This document shows, piece after piece, positions 43,901 through 52,900 of a stretch of 64,000 nt of DNA. Origin of the DNA: Aquibium sp. ELW1220 (GTDB lineage Bacteria > Pseudomonadota > Alphaproteobacteria > Rhizobiales > Rhizobiaceae); the NCBI RefSeq assembly GCF_030398385.1, contig NZ_JAOAOQ010000001.1:196441-260440 (forward strand), written 5' to 3'. How positions within the stretch are numbered: the stretch's first letter is position 1; the number at the start of each line of letters is the position of its first letter. The position numbers were made by a program, and so were the translations under genes. The notes below the pieces were generated by a model. The model worked only from the letters and a program-made list of their open reading frames with translations, had not been told where the DNA came from and searched no databases.

Positions 43901-44881
43901 ATGACATTGGCTTCGCTCGGGTACATCGGCGTCCGCTCGACCCGCATCGACGACTGGCGGCTCTTCGCCATCGGTCTGCTCGGCATGCAGCAGGTGGACG
44001 CGGGCGGCACAACCCGCGCCTTCCGCATGGACGACCGCAGGCAGCGCCTGATCGTCTCGGGCAGCGACGGCGACGGACTGGAGTTCATGGGCTGGGAAGT
44101 GGAGAGCCCTGCGGCACTGGACGCACTGGCGGGGCGGCTCGAAAACGCAGGCGTCGCCGTCACGCTCGAGGCTGCCGCGCTCGCCGACGAGCGCCATGTC
44201 GCACGGCTCGTCTCGTTCCACGATCCCGAGGGCAACCGCGTCGAGGTGTTCTGCGGTCCCGCGCTCGCCGACGCGCCGTTCAGGCCCGGCCGGGCCATCT
44301 CCGGCTTCAAGACCGGTTCGCTCGGCATGGGGCACGCCGTGCTGCATGCACGCGACGTGGACGTGCTCTTGCCCTTCTACCGCGACCTGCTCGGCTTCCG
44401 GGTGACCGACTACGGACTGAAGCCGTTCAAGCTCTATTTCTTCCACCTGAACGGACGCCACCACAGCTTCGCCATGGTGGGATCCGGGCGCCAGGGCATG
44501 CATCACTTCATGGTCGAGCTGAATTCGCTGGACGATGTCGGCCAGGGCTACGACCTGGCGCAACTGGAGCAAGGCCGGGTCGCCTACACGCTCGGCCGCC
44601 ACTCCAACGACCACATGACCAGCTTCTACGCCAATTCCCCCTCCGGATTCTTCGTCGAATATGGCTGGGGAGCGCGGGTGATCGATCCGCAGACCTGGGA
44701 AGCGCACGAAACCTACGACGGTCCAAGCTACTGGGGCCACGAGCGCCTCTACCTGGCCGAGGATTCGCCTGACCGCGCCCGGCTGCGCGAGATGCGCCTC
44801 GATGCCGCGCGCCGCGGCATGCGTGCCGCCGATCCCGTATCCTCATGCGCATGGCTCGACAGCGTCGTCGCCAACGAGTGA
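43901..44881 (+). CDS. Type I extradiol ring-cleavage dioxygenase (BphC-like, VOC fold)
   Basis: The 326-residue protein has four VOC modules. The iron ligands expected by comparison with BphC are present: His145 (GMGHAVLH), a His in MHHFMVE near 201-202 and Glu253 (GFFVEYG). The catalytic His (RHHSF, about 187-188) and Tyr243 (SFYANSPSGFF) are also in place. Such enzymes open catechols next to a hydroxyl (meta cleavage). It follows the TRAP genes by 61 bases and precedes the FAH hydrolase, in line with the hydroxylase producing its catechol. Confidence 0.9.
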   Translation: MTLASLGYIGVRSTRIDDWRLFAIGLLGMQQVDAGGTTRAFRMDDRRQRLIVSGSDGDGLEFMGWEVESPAALDALAGRLENAGVAVTLEAAALADERHVARLVSFHDPEGNRVEVFCGPALADAPFRPGRAISGFKTGSLGMGHAVLHARDVDVLLPFYRDLLGFRVTDYGLKPFKLYFFHLNGRHHSFAMVGSGRQGMHHFMVELNSLDDVGQGYDLAQLEQGRVAYTLGRHSNDHMTSFYANSPSGFFVEYGWGARVIDPQTWEAHETYDGPSYWGHERLYLAEDSPDRARLREMRLDAARRGMRAADPVSSCAWLDSVVANE

Positions 44882-44953
44882 CGGCCCGACCGTCCTTTCG
44901 TTCCTCCCCTCAATCCAATCAGTTTCCCCAATCAATTTCCAAGGAGACGTTTC

Positions 44954-45799
44954 ATGCGTGTCTGTTCCTATCTCATGGCCGATGGGACGGCGTCCTACGG
45001 TGTCGTCGACGGCGAGGCGCTGGTCGATGCCGGCAAGGGGTTGCGCGCCCGCCACCGCGACCTGCGCGCCGTGCTGGCGGCCGGCGCGCTGGCCGAACTC
45101 GCGAGCGCCGATGGCGAGCGGCTGGGCCTGTCCGACGTGACGCTGCTGCCGCCGGTCGCCAATCCCGACAAGATCCTCTGCATCGGTCTGAACTACATGA
45201 CCCACATCAGGGAAACCGGCCGTGAAGCACCGACGAAACCCTCGATCTTCACACGCTATCCTTCGTCTCTGGTCGGCCACGCCGTCGACCTCGTGCGACC
45301 GAAAGCGTCCGACTGGTTCGACTTCGAGGGCGAACTAGCCGTGGTGATCGGCAAGGCCGGCCGCGCCATCCCGGCGGCGCGGGCCTACGAGCACGTCGCC
45401 GGCTATTCCTGCTTCAACGACGGGTCGATCCGCGATTTCCAGCGCCACACCACGCAGTTCTGGGCCGGCAAGAACTTTGATCGGAGCGGCTCCATGGGGC
45501 CGTGGCTGGTGACCGGCGAGGCGTTCGGCGACCCGGCGGCGGGCGAGATGACGACACGCCTCAATGGGGAGGTGATGCAGGCGACGCCTCTCTCCGACCT
45601 CGCCTTCGACGTCCCTGCGCTGATCGAATACATCTCGACCGTTACCGAGCTCCTGCCCGGCGACATCATCGCGACCGGCACGCCGAGCGGCGTCGGCCTG
45701 TTCCGCGAACCCAGGCTCTTCATGAAGCCCGGCGACCGCGTCGAGGTCGCGATCACCGGGATCGGCATTCTCGCCAACCGGATCGTCGACGAGGCATGA
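44954..45799 (+). CDS. FAH-family hydrolase / decarboxylase
   Basis: This 281-residue protein has the FAH fold: ILCIGLNYMTHIRETG, metal-binding WFDFEGELAVVIGK (Glu pair), GYSCFNDGSIRDFQ (Asp), the oxyanion-side AGKNFDRSGSMGPW and GDIIATGTPSGVG. Family members cleave C-C bonds in acylpyruvates or act on 2-oxo-acids. In a meta-cleavage pathway it could take the ring-fission product or a later hydroxydienoate. It is 72 bases after the dioxygenase and 4 bases before the oxidoreductase gene. Confidence 0.88.
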   Translation: MRVCSYLMADGTASYGVVDGEALVDAGKGLRARHRDLRAVLAAGALAELASADGERLGLSDVTLLPPVANPDKILCIGLNYMTHIRETGREAPTKPSIFTRYPSSLVGHAVDLVRPKASDWFDFEGELAVVIGKAGRAIPAARAYEHVAGYSCFNDGSIRDFQRHTTQFWAGKNFDRSGSMGPWLVTGEAFGDPAAGEMTTRLNGEVMQATPLSDLAFDVPALIEYISTVTELLPGDIIATGTPSGVGLFREPRLFMKPGDRVEVAITGIGILANRIVDEA

Positions 45800-45803
45800 T
45801 CCG

Positions 45804-46802
45804 ATGCGCATGAAGGCGATCGGCATCCGCGAACCGGGCGGACCGGACGTCCTCCACATCGTGGAGGCCGATGTCCCGCGCCTGCGGGCCGGCGAAATAC
45901 TGATCCGGGTCGAGGCCGCAGGCGTGAACCGTCCTGATCTCTCGCAACGGGCGGGGCGCTATCCCGTGCCCGCCGACGCCAGCCCGATACCGGGCCTGGA
46001 GGTCGCGGGCACCGTCGTCGAGATCGCCGCGGGGGTCGCCGATATCCAACGGGGTGATTGGGTGATGGCTCTGGTGCATGGCGGCGGCTATGCCGAGTTC
46101 TGCGTAGCCGACCATCGCCATGCGATGGCCGTGCCGGACGACATGAGCATGGTCGAAGCGGCGGCGTTTGCCGAAGTCGCGCTGACGGTCGAATTCAACA
46201 TGGTGATGCGCGCTGGCCTCCGGGCCGGCGAAACGATGCTGGTTCATGGCGGATCGTCCGGCATCGGCACCCATGCCGTGCGGCGCGCCCTTTCGCTCGG
46301 CGCCACGGCGATCACCACCTCGCGCAGTCGCGAGAAGAGCGCATATTGCCGGGGTCTCGGCGCTGCGGTCGCGATCAATTCTTCCGAGGAGGACTGGCAA
46401 GCCGCCGTGATGGCCGCGACCGAGGGTAGGGGCGTCGACGTCGTGCTCGACATGGTCGGCGGCGATGTTGCGGCCATGAACGTTGCCTGCATGGCCGAGG
46501 ACGGCCGCTACGCGCTGATTTCGGTCCAGGCGGGACGGCATGCGAAGCTCGATCTGGAACCGGTGCTGCGCCGACGGCTGACGATCGTCGGCTCCACCCT
46601 GCGGCCGCTGGGCGCCGAGCAAAAGGCGGCGATCACGGAGAAGGTCCGCCGCGACGTGCTGCCACTCGTCCGGGCCGGCCAGATGCGCCCGCACGTCTGT
46701 GCCACCTTCTGCTTGGCCGAAGCCGCTGAAGCCCACCGGCTTCTGGAGCGCGGTGAGAATATCGGAAAGGTCGTCCTGACGGTGATGGCGTCTGGCAGAT
46801 AG
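45804..46802 (+). CDS. NAD(P)H:quinone oxidoreductase, zinc-free MDR (PIG3-like)
   Basis: This 332-residue MDR protein has a GroES-like N-terminus (EILIRVEAAGVNRPDLSQRAG), GLEVAGTVVEIA and the nucleotide fold MLVHGGSSGIGTHAVRRA. Catalytic zinc ligands of alcohol dehydrogenases are absent, placing it with quinone reductases. It could reduce a quinone formed from the catechol or another enone intermediate. It is the last gene of the island operon and ends at the hairpin near 46893. Confidence 0.88.
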   Translation: MRMKAIGIREPGGPDVLHIVEADVPRLRAGEILIRVEAAGVNRPDLSQRAGRYPVPADASPIPGLEVAGTVVEIAAGVADIQRGDWVMALVHGGGYAEFCVADHRHAMAVPDDMSMVEAAAFAEVALTVEFNMVMRAGLRAGETMLVHGGSSGIGTHAVRRALSLGATAITTSRSREKSAYCRGLGAAVAINSSEEDWQAAVMAATEGRGVDVVLDMVGGDVAAMNVACMAEDGRYALISVQAGRHAKLDLEPVLRRRLTIVGSTLRPLGAEQKAAITEKVRRDVLPLVRAGQMRPHVCATFCLAEAAEAHRLLERGENIGKVVLTVMASGR

Positions 46803-46892
46803 CTGGGCTCAACCTTCGTCCGCATCGCGAGCAGGCGGCGGTTGAGCGCTCACTGCGCAATTGCACTCGCTCCGCAGGCCTCCCGCAACGTC

Positions 46893-46916
46893 GGGGGGAG
46901 CCGACCGTCGGCCCCC
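46893..46916. terminator. GC-rich bidirectional hairpin between convergent operons
   Basis: GGGGG and CCCCC flank an inner stem GCCGA/TCGGC with loop CCG. The hairpin lies between the quinone reductase stop at 46802 and the oxygenase stop at 46942, so it can end both transcripts. Confidence 0.55.
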
Positions 46917-46941
46917 TTCGCTGTCCCGTCCGCCGTTGCGT

Positions 46942-48000
46942 TCAGACCGCCCCGGCCTCCTGCTTCTGCGCCTCCGCATAATGCGCAAACGTCGCGGCGA
47001 AGCGGCCGTTGACGTAGTCGCCGGACGTCACCGGCTCGTATTTCGCCGGGTGCGCCTCGTCCACGCAGCTCGGCAGCGCCTCCACCACCGTGTCGTAGTT
47101 GGGGCCGAAGAAGAACGGGATCGAGTACCGCTCCTTGCCCGAGCGGTTGATCGCCCGGTGGACGGTGGAGGCGAAGAGGTCATTGGTCCAGCGCGCCATC
47201 TGGTCGCCGATGTTGACGACGAAGCAGCCGGGAATCGGGTCCGCTGCGATCCAGTCGCCGGAGGCGTTCAGCACCTGCAGCGCCGAGATGCCCTCCTTCT
47301 GCGCCAGGATGGTGAAGCACTCGTAGTCGGAATGCGCGCCGATGCCGATCTGCCGGTCGTCGATCTCGCCGAACTGCGGCGGATAGTGCAGCACCCGCAG
47401 CGTCGCCAGCGGCTTGTCCACCATGCCGTCGAAATAGGTCTCCTCAAGCCCCAGCGCCAGCGCGAAGGCATGCAGCAGCCGGCCGCCCAGCGTCAGCATC
47501 TCCTTGTGATAGGCCTCCATCGCGGCGCGGAACGCCGGCTCGCCCTCCGGCCACTGGTTGGGGCCGTAGAGCACCTTGCCGGCCAGCACGTCGGGATCGT
47601 CGGCCGGCACGTCGAGCGCGATGTCGAAGGACTGGTGCAGGTCGCCGCGCCCGGTCGGGTCCGTGTTCTCCTCCAGCATCGCCGCATAGCCGCGGTTGTT
47701 CTTCGATTTCGACACGTGGTTGGCCATCTTCACGTCGTCGGGCAGCGCGAAATAGGTCTCGGCCACGGCGAAGGTTTCGTCGATCACCGATTTCGGCACG
47801 TGGTGGTTCTTGATGTAGAGGAAGCCGACCTCGGTGCAGGCCTTGCGCAGTTCGGCGGCGAGTCGTTCCTTGGCCGCCGCGTCGCCGCTGAACATCGGCT
47901 CGAGATCGATGATGGGGATGCTGTCGAAGCTGATCCGCTGCGGATCGAGCCCGCCGCCCTTGAGAACGCGCATGCCGTTCCCCGTTTCCACTGCTTTCAT
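46942..48000 (-). CDS. Isopenicillin-N-synthase-like 2-oxoglutarate/Fe(II) oxygenase
   Basis: This 352-residue cytoplasmic protein has the DIOX_N segment (IPIIDLEPMF, EVGFLYIKNHHVP) and the iron triad His223-x-Asp225 (GAHSDYECFTIL) and His281 (STVHRAINRS). Arg291 and Ser293 (ERYSIPFF) fit 2-oxoglutarate binding. The group hydroxylates or oxidises diverse small molecules. It is translated after the LysR gene (4-base overlap), so that regulator probably controls it. A nucleobase or amino-acid-derived substrate is possible given the BMP importer opposite, but unproven. Confidence 0.88.
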   Translation of the reverse strand: MKAVETGNGMRVLKGGGLDPQRISFDSIPIIDLEPMFSGDAAAKERLAAELRKACTEVGFLYIKNHHVPKSVIDETFAVAETYFALPDDVKMANHVSKSKNNRGYAAMLEENTDPTGRGDLHQSFDIALDVPADDPDVLAGKVLYGPNQWPEGEPAFRAAMEAYHKEMLTLGGRLLHAFALALGLEETYFDGMVDKPLATLRVLHYPPQFGEIDDRQIGIGAHSDYECFTILAQKEGISALQVLNASGDWIAADPIPGCFVVNIGDQMARWTNDLFASTVHRAINRSGKERYSIPFFFGPNYDTVVEALPSCVDEAHPAKYEPVTSGDYVNGRFAATFAHYAEAQKQEAGAV

Positions 48001-48956
48001 GGTCGTGTTCCCTCTTCTGGTCGTTGCGGGTCGTGGATGGTTTCCACGAAGTAGCGCGGCCCCTCGAATTCGAAGCCGGGCGAGAAATAGCGGCGGCAGG
48101 TGTCCATGAAGGCCGCCATCTTGCGCGAGGTGGCCTGCGGCCGCGTCAGCCGGATGCTCACCCGCTTCTCCGCCGATTCCCAGTCGGCGAGCAGCGGCAC
48201 GAGATGGCCGCGCTCGCACTCGATGTCGGTGAAGAAGCGCGGCAGGTAGGCGATGCCTTCGCCGGCTGCGGCGAAATACTTCACCGTCCAGTACTCGTTG
48301 GCGATCAGGCTCGAGCGCGGCAGGATGCTTTCCTGGGCCGTGCCATTCTGCAGCCGCCAGTGCTGGAGCCCCGCCGGCGTGCGGTAGACGATGCCCTGGT
48401 GGTCGGCGAGATCGGCCGGCCTGCGCGGCGTGCCGGCTCTCTCGAGATAGCTGCGGCTGGCAAACAGCGCGAAGCGGGCCGTCCACAGCGTCTCGCCGTC
48501 GGTCGCGCCCTCGTCCCACGACACCACCGCGTCCAGCTGGTCGAAGCTCTCTGAGGCGTAGAGCACATGCGGCGAGAAGAAGGTCAGTTCGATCTCCACC
48601 TTGGGATAAAGCCGCCGGAAGGCGATCATCATCTGCGCGTAGAAGGCAGTGCCGAATTCGCCCGTGGCGCCGATGCGCAGCGTGCCGGCCACGTCGTCGC
48701 TGAGCTCGGTCAGCGCCGCCCGCGCCGCATCGCAGCTGCCGAGGATCTGGCGGGCATGGGCGAGCAGCGTCCGCCCGGCATCGGTCAGGAGCATGTTGCG
48801 TCCCGACCGCTCGAACAGCTCCACGTTCAGGTCTGCCCCGAGCTGCTTAACGTGCAGGCTCAGCGTCGATTTGGGCAGGCCGTAAAGCGCCGCCGCGGCC
48901 GAAAGCGACCGCATTTCCGCAACCTTGACGAAGGAGGCCAGCGCTTCCGTGTTCAC
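47997..48956 (-). CDS. LysR-family transcriptional regulator
   Basis: This 319-residue protein has a LysR helix-turn-helix (FVKVAEMRSLSAAAALYGLPKSTLSLHVKQLGADL) and a periplasmic-binding-like effector domain starting near LRIGATGEFGTAFYAQM. Its ATG region is divergent from the BMP operon, and it overlaps the oxygenase gene by ATGA at 47997-48000. Regulation of both directions from the repeat at 48984-49002 is the simple model. Confidence 0.9.
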   Translation of the reverse strand: MNTEALASFVKVAEMRSLSAAAALYGLPKSTLSLHVKQLGADLNVELFERSGRNMLLTDAGRTLLAHARQILGSCDAARAALTELSDDVAGTLRIGATGEFGTAFYAQMMIAFRRLYPKVEIELTFFSPHVLYASESFDQLDAVVSWDEGATDGETLWTARFALFASRSYLERAGTPRRPADLADHQGIVYRTPAGLQHWRLQNGTAQESILPRSSLIANEYWTVKYFAAAGEGIAYLPRFFTDIECERGHLVPLLADWESAEKRVSIRLTRPQATSRKMAAFMDTCRRYFSPGFEFEGPRYFVETIHDPQRPEEGTRP

Positions 48957-48983
48957 CTGTAACCGTCCAAGATTCTGTACGGA

Positions 48984-49002
48984 ATGCCCTCAAAATGGGC
49001 AT
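48984..49002. promoter_or_regulatory. Inverted repeat, candidate LysR operator
   Basis: ATGCCC-N7-GGGCAT (spacer TCAAAAT) is a perfect 6-bp inverted repeat. It lies 28 bases upstream of the LysR start and about 180 bases before the BMP gene. Its AT-rich centre and location fit a LysR recognition site. Confidence 0.55.
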
Positions 49003-49178
49003 GATTATTTTCGTTGCATGGACGACGGTAATCGGCTTTGATGCACTGCACAAGGGGCCAATCCACTCTTGCAGGAAGAGCCGGTTTCCATGTTCGGCAG
49101 CGACGCTTCGCCATGGCGCAGGCGCGGCGCGCCGGCGTGGCAAGCTTGCCGAAACAAGACCAGACAGGGGAACTCGAC

Positions 49179-50288
49179 ATGACGAACATCGCCTCCGGAC
49201 GGACCGGGCTGACCGGTCTCGCAGCACTCGCTGCGGCGCTTCTTGCCTCCACCGCCGCCTTCGCCTTCACGCTCGACGGTCCGCCGAAGGTGGCCTTCAT
49301 CTATGGCAGCGCTGCGCTCGACGGCGGCTGGAACGAGGCGCTGGAAGCCGGCCGGAAGGCGGTCGAGGAGCAGCTGAAGCTCGAGGTCGCGGTGACGGAG
49401 AACATCCCCGAAGAGGCGACCAAGCTCCGCGCCGCCATCGACCTCTACGTCAAGCGCGGCTTCAACATCATCGTCGGCACCACCTACGGCTACAGCGTGC
49501 CGATGGCCGAGGCCGCCAAGGCCTATCCCAACGTCGCCTTCCTCAGCGCCTCGGGCACCGAGAACGGTCCCAACATGGAAAGCTTCTACGCCCGCACCTA
49601 CCAGGGCTGGTACCTCGCGGGCGTCGCCGCCGGCCAGGCGACGAAGACGAAGAAGATCGGCATTCTTGCCGGCTTCCCGGTCAGCGTCGTCAACTGGGAC
49701 ATCAACAGCTTCGCGCTCGGCGCGCGCTCGGTCGATCCGTCGATCGAGACCGTCGCAGTCTTCACAAACTCCTGGTGGGATCCGGTGAAGGAAGGCCAGG
49801 TGGCGCAGGCCATCCTCGACCAGAACGCCGACGTGCTCGCCACCAACCTCTCGGCGACCTCCGCGCTCGACGTCGCGGAAAAGGCCGGCGTCCCCTCCAT
49901 CGGCTTCCAGCTCGACATGTCGCACGCCGCGCCGAAGACCATCCAGACCTCCGTCGTCTTCCGCTGGGAAAAATACCTCGTGCCGACGATCAAGGAGATC
50001 ATCGACGGCACCTGGCAGCCGGAGGAATACGGCGCCTTCGAGGGCATGGATGCCGGCGTCGTGGAACTCGCGCCCTTCGGCCCGGGCGTCTCCGACGAGG
50101 CGAAGGCGAAGGTCGAGGCGGCCAGGCAGGCGATCGTCGCCGGCACGCTCGATCCCTTCCAGGGTCCGCTGAACAAGCAGGACGGCTCGGCCGCGGTCGA
50201 GGCGGGCGCCAGGCTGGACGACGGCGCCCTCTGGTCGATGGACTATTTTGTCCAGGGCATCACCGGCACCATGCCCGCCGCGCAATGA
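49179..50288 (+). CDS. BMP-family ABC transporter substrate-binding protein
   Basis: This 369-residue exported protein has a signal peptide (LTGLAALAAALLASTAAFA) and the BMP/PnrA-like fold (PKVAFIYGSAALDGGWNEALEAG; GTTYGYSVPMAEAAKAYPNVAFL). Family members bind nucleosides, purines or autoinducer-like ligands. It is the first gene of a complete importer, overlapping the ATPase gene by ATGA. Confidence 0.92.
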   Translation: MTNIASGRTGLTGLAALAAALLASTAAFAFTLDGPPKVAFIYGSAALDGGWNEALEAGRKAVEEQLKLEVAVTENIPEEATKLRAAIDLYVKRGFNIIVGTTYGYSVPMAEAAKAYPNVAFLSASGTENGPNMESFYARTYQGWYLAGVAAGQATKTKKIGILAGFPVSVVNWDINSFALGARSVDPSIETVAVFTNSWWDPVKEGQVAQAILDQNADVLATNLSATSALDVAEKAGVPSIGFQLDMSHAAPKTIQTSVVFRWEKYLVPTIKEIIDGTWQPEEYGAFEGMDAGVVELAPFGPGVSDEAKAKVEAARQAIVAGTLDPFQGPLNKQDGSAAVEAGARLDDGALWSMDYFVQGITGTMPAAQ

Positions 50289-51838
50289 CCATCGCGGCAC
50301 GCGCCGCCGGGAGCCCTGAGGGCACGCCGTCCGGCGTGCCGCCCGCGCTCGAACTTCGGGGCGTCGGCAAGTCCTTCGACGGACGCCCTGCGCTCGTCGA
50401 CGCCGGCTTTTCCCTTGCCTGGGGCGAGGTCCATGCCATCGTCGGCGAGAACGGCGCCGGCAAGTCCACGCTGATGAACGTCGCCGCAGGCGTCTATGCC
50501 GCCGACCAGGGCGAGCAGGCGATCGACGGCGTCGCCGCCAGCCCGCGCAGCCCCATGGAGGCGACGGCCGCCGGGCTCGGCATGGTCCACCAGCACTTTC
50601 GCCTCGTCGAGAGCTTCACCGTCGCCGAGAACGTGCTGCTGAGCCTCGGCCGCCGCGGCGCGGTGCGCTCGGTCGCGCAGGCCAGCGCCGCGGTCGCGGC
50701 GAAGGCCGCCGAAATCGGCCTGCCGGTCGATCCGGCCCGCATCGTTTCCGATCTCTCGACGGCGGAGCGCCAGCGCGCCGAGATCGTCCGCGTGCTCCTG
50801 CTCGGCGCGCGCATCCTCGTCCTCGACGAGCCCACGGCGGTCCTGACGGAGGAAGAGGCAAAGGCGCTGCTGTCCTTCGTGCGGCGGCTGGCTGGGCAGG
50901 GTCACGCCGTCGTGCTCATCACCCACAAGTACCGCGAGGTCGCCGGCTTCTGCGACCGCATCACCATCATGCGGCATGGCCGTACCGTGCTCGCCGGCGC
51001 CGCGGTCTCCGGCCTCGACGAGGCGGAGGTCGCGCGGCTGATGGTCGGCGAGACCCTCGCCACCGGCGGTCGGCCGGCCTCGATCGCCGGCGCCGTCAGC
51101 CTCGCCGTCTCGGATCTGACGCTTGCTGCCGGTCCGCACGGACAGGGGCTCTCCTCGATCGGCCTCGAGCTTCGGGCTGGCGAGGTGCTCGGCATGGCCG
51201 GTGTCGGCGGCAACGGCCAGGAGGAACTGGTCTCCTGTCTGATCGGTCTCACCCGGCCGCAGAGCGGCACGATCCTGCTCGCCGGACGCGACGTCACCGA
51301 GGCCTCGCCGCGCGAACGGCGGCGGGCGGGGCTGCGCGTCATTCCCTCCGACCGCTTCGACAGCGGCCTGATCCGCGACTTCGCCATCGCCGACAATCTG
51401 GCCTTGAGCCGCGTCTCCGAAGGCGCCTTCGGCGGGCCGCTGTTCCTGCGCCGCGCGCGCATGCGGCAGGCCGCGGCGGAAGCGATCGACGCCTTCGACA
51501 TCCGCGGCGCCACGCCGGCGCGCCAGACCGGGCTCCTGTCGGGCGGCAACGCGCAGAAGGTTCTGCTCGCGCGCGAGCTCGACGCGACCATGAAGGTCCT
51601 GGTTGCCCACTCTCCCTCGCGCGGACTCGACATGAAGGCCACGCAGTTCGTCCGCACCGCCATCCGCCGGGCGGTCGAGGCCGGTGCGGCCTGCCTGCTG
51701 ATCTCCGAGGATCTGCAGGAGGTGCTGTCGCTGTCGCATCGCGTCGCCGTCATGAACCGCGGTGCGGTTGCCGGCTGCCGCGAAATAGGCGAGGTCAGTC
51801 CGGAATGGATCGGAGCGCTGCTGGCCGGCCATGCTTGA
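50285..51838 (+). CDS. ABC transporter ATPase, two fused nucleotide-binding domains
   Basis: This 517-residue protein has two NBDs of the sugar/nucleoside (RbsA-like) type. The first has Walker A GENGAGKST and Walker B LVLDEPT, but its signature reads LSTAERQR rather than LSVGERQR. The second has the usual degenerate Walker A GMAGVGGNGQEEL and signature LLSGGNAQK. It energises the BMP importer. It overlaps the preceding gene by 4 bases and the following one by 8. Confidence 0.92.
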   Translation: MTIAARAAGSPEGTPSGVPPALELRGVGKSFDGRPALVDAGFSLAWGEVHAIVGENGAGKSTLMNVAAGVYAADQGEQAIDGVAASPRSPMEATAAGLGMVHQHFRLVESFTVAENVLLSLGRRGAVRSVAQASAAVAAKAAEIGLPVDPARIVSDLSTAERQRAEIVRVLLLGARILVLDEPTAVLTEEEAKALLSFVRRLAGQGHAVVLITHKYREVAGFCDRITIMRHGRTVLAGAAVSGLDEAEVARLMVGETLATGGRPASIAGAVSLAVSDLTLAAGPHGQGLSSIGLELRAGEVLGMAGVGGNGQEELVSCLIGLTRPQSGTILLAGRDVTEASPRERRRAGLRVIPSDRFDSGLIRDFAIADNLALSRVSEGAFGGPLFLRRARMRQAAAEAIDAFDIRGATPARQTGLLSGGNAQKVLLARELDATMKVLVAHSPSRGLDMKATQFVRTAIRRAVEAGAACLLISEDLQEVLSLSHRVAVMNRGAVAGCREIGEVSPEWIGALLAGHA

Positions 51839-52886
51839 CACGGCATTCCTCGTGCGGCGCCAGGCGCCCGGTCCATGGCTGTCGAGCCTCTGCTATGCCG
51901 GCGGCCTGACCTTCGGGCTCGCCGTTTCCGCGGCCCTTCTCGTCCAGGCCGGCGTCCCCGCAGGCGCGCTGGCCGACGAGTTTCTGATCGCCACCTTCCT
52001 CACCTCCGATGGTCTCGCCCAGACGGTCACGGCCGCGCTTCCGCTGGTGCTCGTCGGCCTGGCCTCGGCCGTTGCCATGCGGGTCCGGTTCTGGAACATC
52101 GGCGTCGAGGGCCAGCTCTGGCTCGGCGCCGTCGCGTCCACCTGGATCGGCATCGGCGGCACCGGCCCGGATGTCCTGCGCCTCCCCGCGATGCTGCTGC
52201 TTGCAGCCGCCGTCGGCGCCGCCTGGATCGCCATTCCTCTCGTCCTGAAACTCCGGTTCGGCGTCAGCGAGGTGATCTCGACGCTGCTCCTCGGCAGCGT
52301 CGCCTTTCTCCTCGTGCAGCACCTGCTGTTCGGTGCCTGGCGCGATCCGGCCACCGGCTTTCCGGTCACGGCGGCCTTCGGCGAGGCGGCCCGGTTCGGT
52401 TCCCTCGGCTGGGGGCAACTTCATGGCGGGCTCTTCGTCGTGCTGATCGTGGCGGCCCTCATCTGGTTCGTGCTCGAGCAGACCCGCATCGGTTTCTACG
52501 CCGACGCAGTCGGGCTCAATCCCAAGGCCGCGCGGGCGGCCGGCCTGCCGGTATCCGCCACGGTGGTCGGTCTGGTCCTCCTCTCCGGCGCGCTTTCGGG
52601 GCTCGCCGGCATGACGATCGTGGCCGGCACCGAGCACCGGCTGAACCAGTCGGTCGGCAGCGGCTATCTCTTCAGCGCCATCGTCATCGCCTATCTGGCC
52701 AGGGCCAGACCCTTCTGGGTCGTCGTCGTGGCATTGGCGCTCGGCGCGGTCTTCACCGCCGGCAGCGTGCTCAAGGTCTTCTACGGCATCTCCGAAGGCA
52801 TGATCGTGCTGGTGCAGGGAACCGTGCTGATCTCGATCCTGATGTCGCAGTTCTTCAGCACCTATTCGCTGAGCCGGCCGGGCTGA
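51831..52886 (+). CDS. ABC transporter permease (nucleoside-type, subunit 1)
   Basis: This 351-residue inner-membrane protein has about ten helices and the BPD_transp_2 markers VRFWNIGVEGQLWLGAV and LSGALSGLAGMTIVAGTEHRLN. It forms a heterodimer with the next gene product. The arrangement binding protein, double ATPase, long permease, short permease is that of nucleoside importers such as RnsBACD or NupABC. Confidence 0.92.
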   Translation: MLDTAFLVRRQAPGPWLSSLCYAGGLTFGLAVSAALLVQAGVPAGALADEFLIATFLTSDGLAQTVTAALPLVLVGLASAVAMRVRFWNIGVEGQLWLGAVASTWIGIGGTGPDVLRLPAMLLLAAAVGAAWIAIPLVLKLRFGVSEVISTLLLGSVAFLLVQHLLFGAWRDPATGFPVTAAFGEAARFGSLGWGQLHGGLFVVLIVAALIWFVLEQTRIGFYADAVGLNPKAARAAGLPVSATVVGLVLLSGALSGLAGMTIVAGTEHRLNQSVGSGYLFSAIVIAYLARARPFWVVVVALALGAVFTAGSVLKVFYGISEGMIVLVQGTVLISILMSQFFSTYSLSRPG

Positions 52887-52900
52887 GGGAGCAATTCGTC

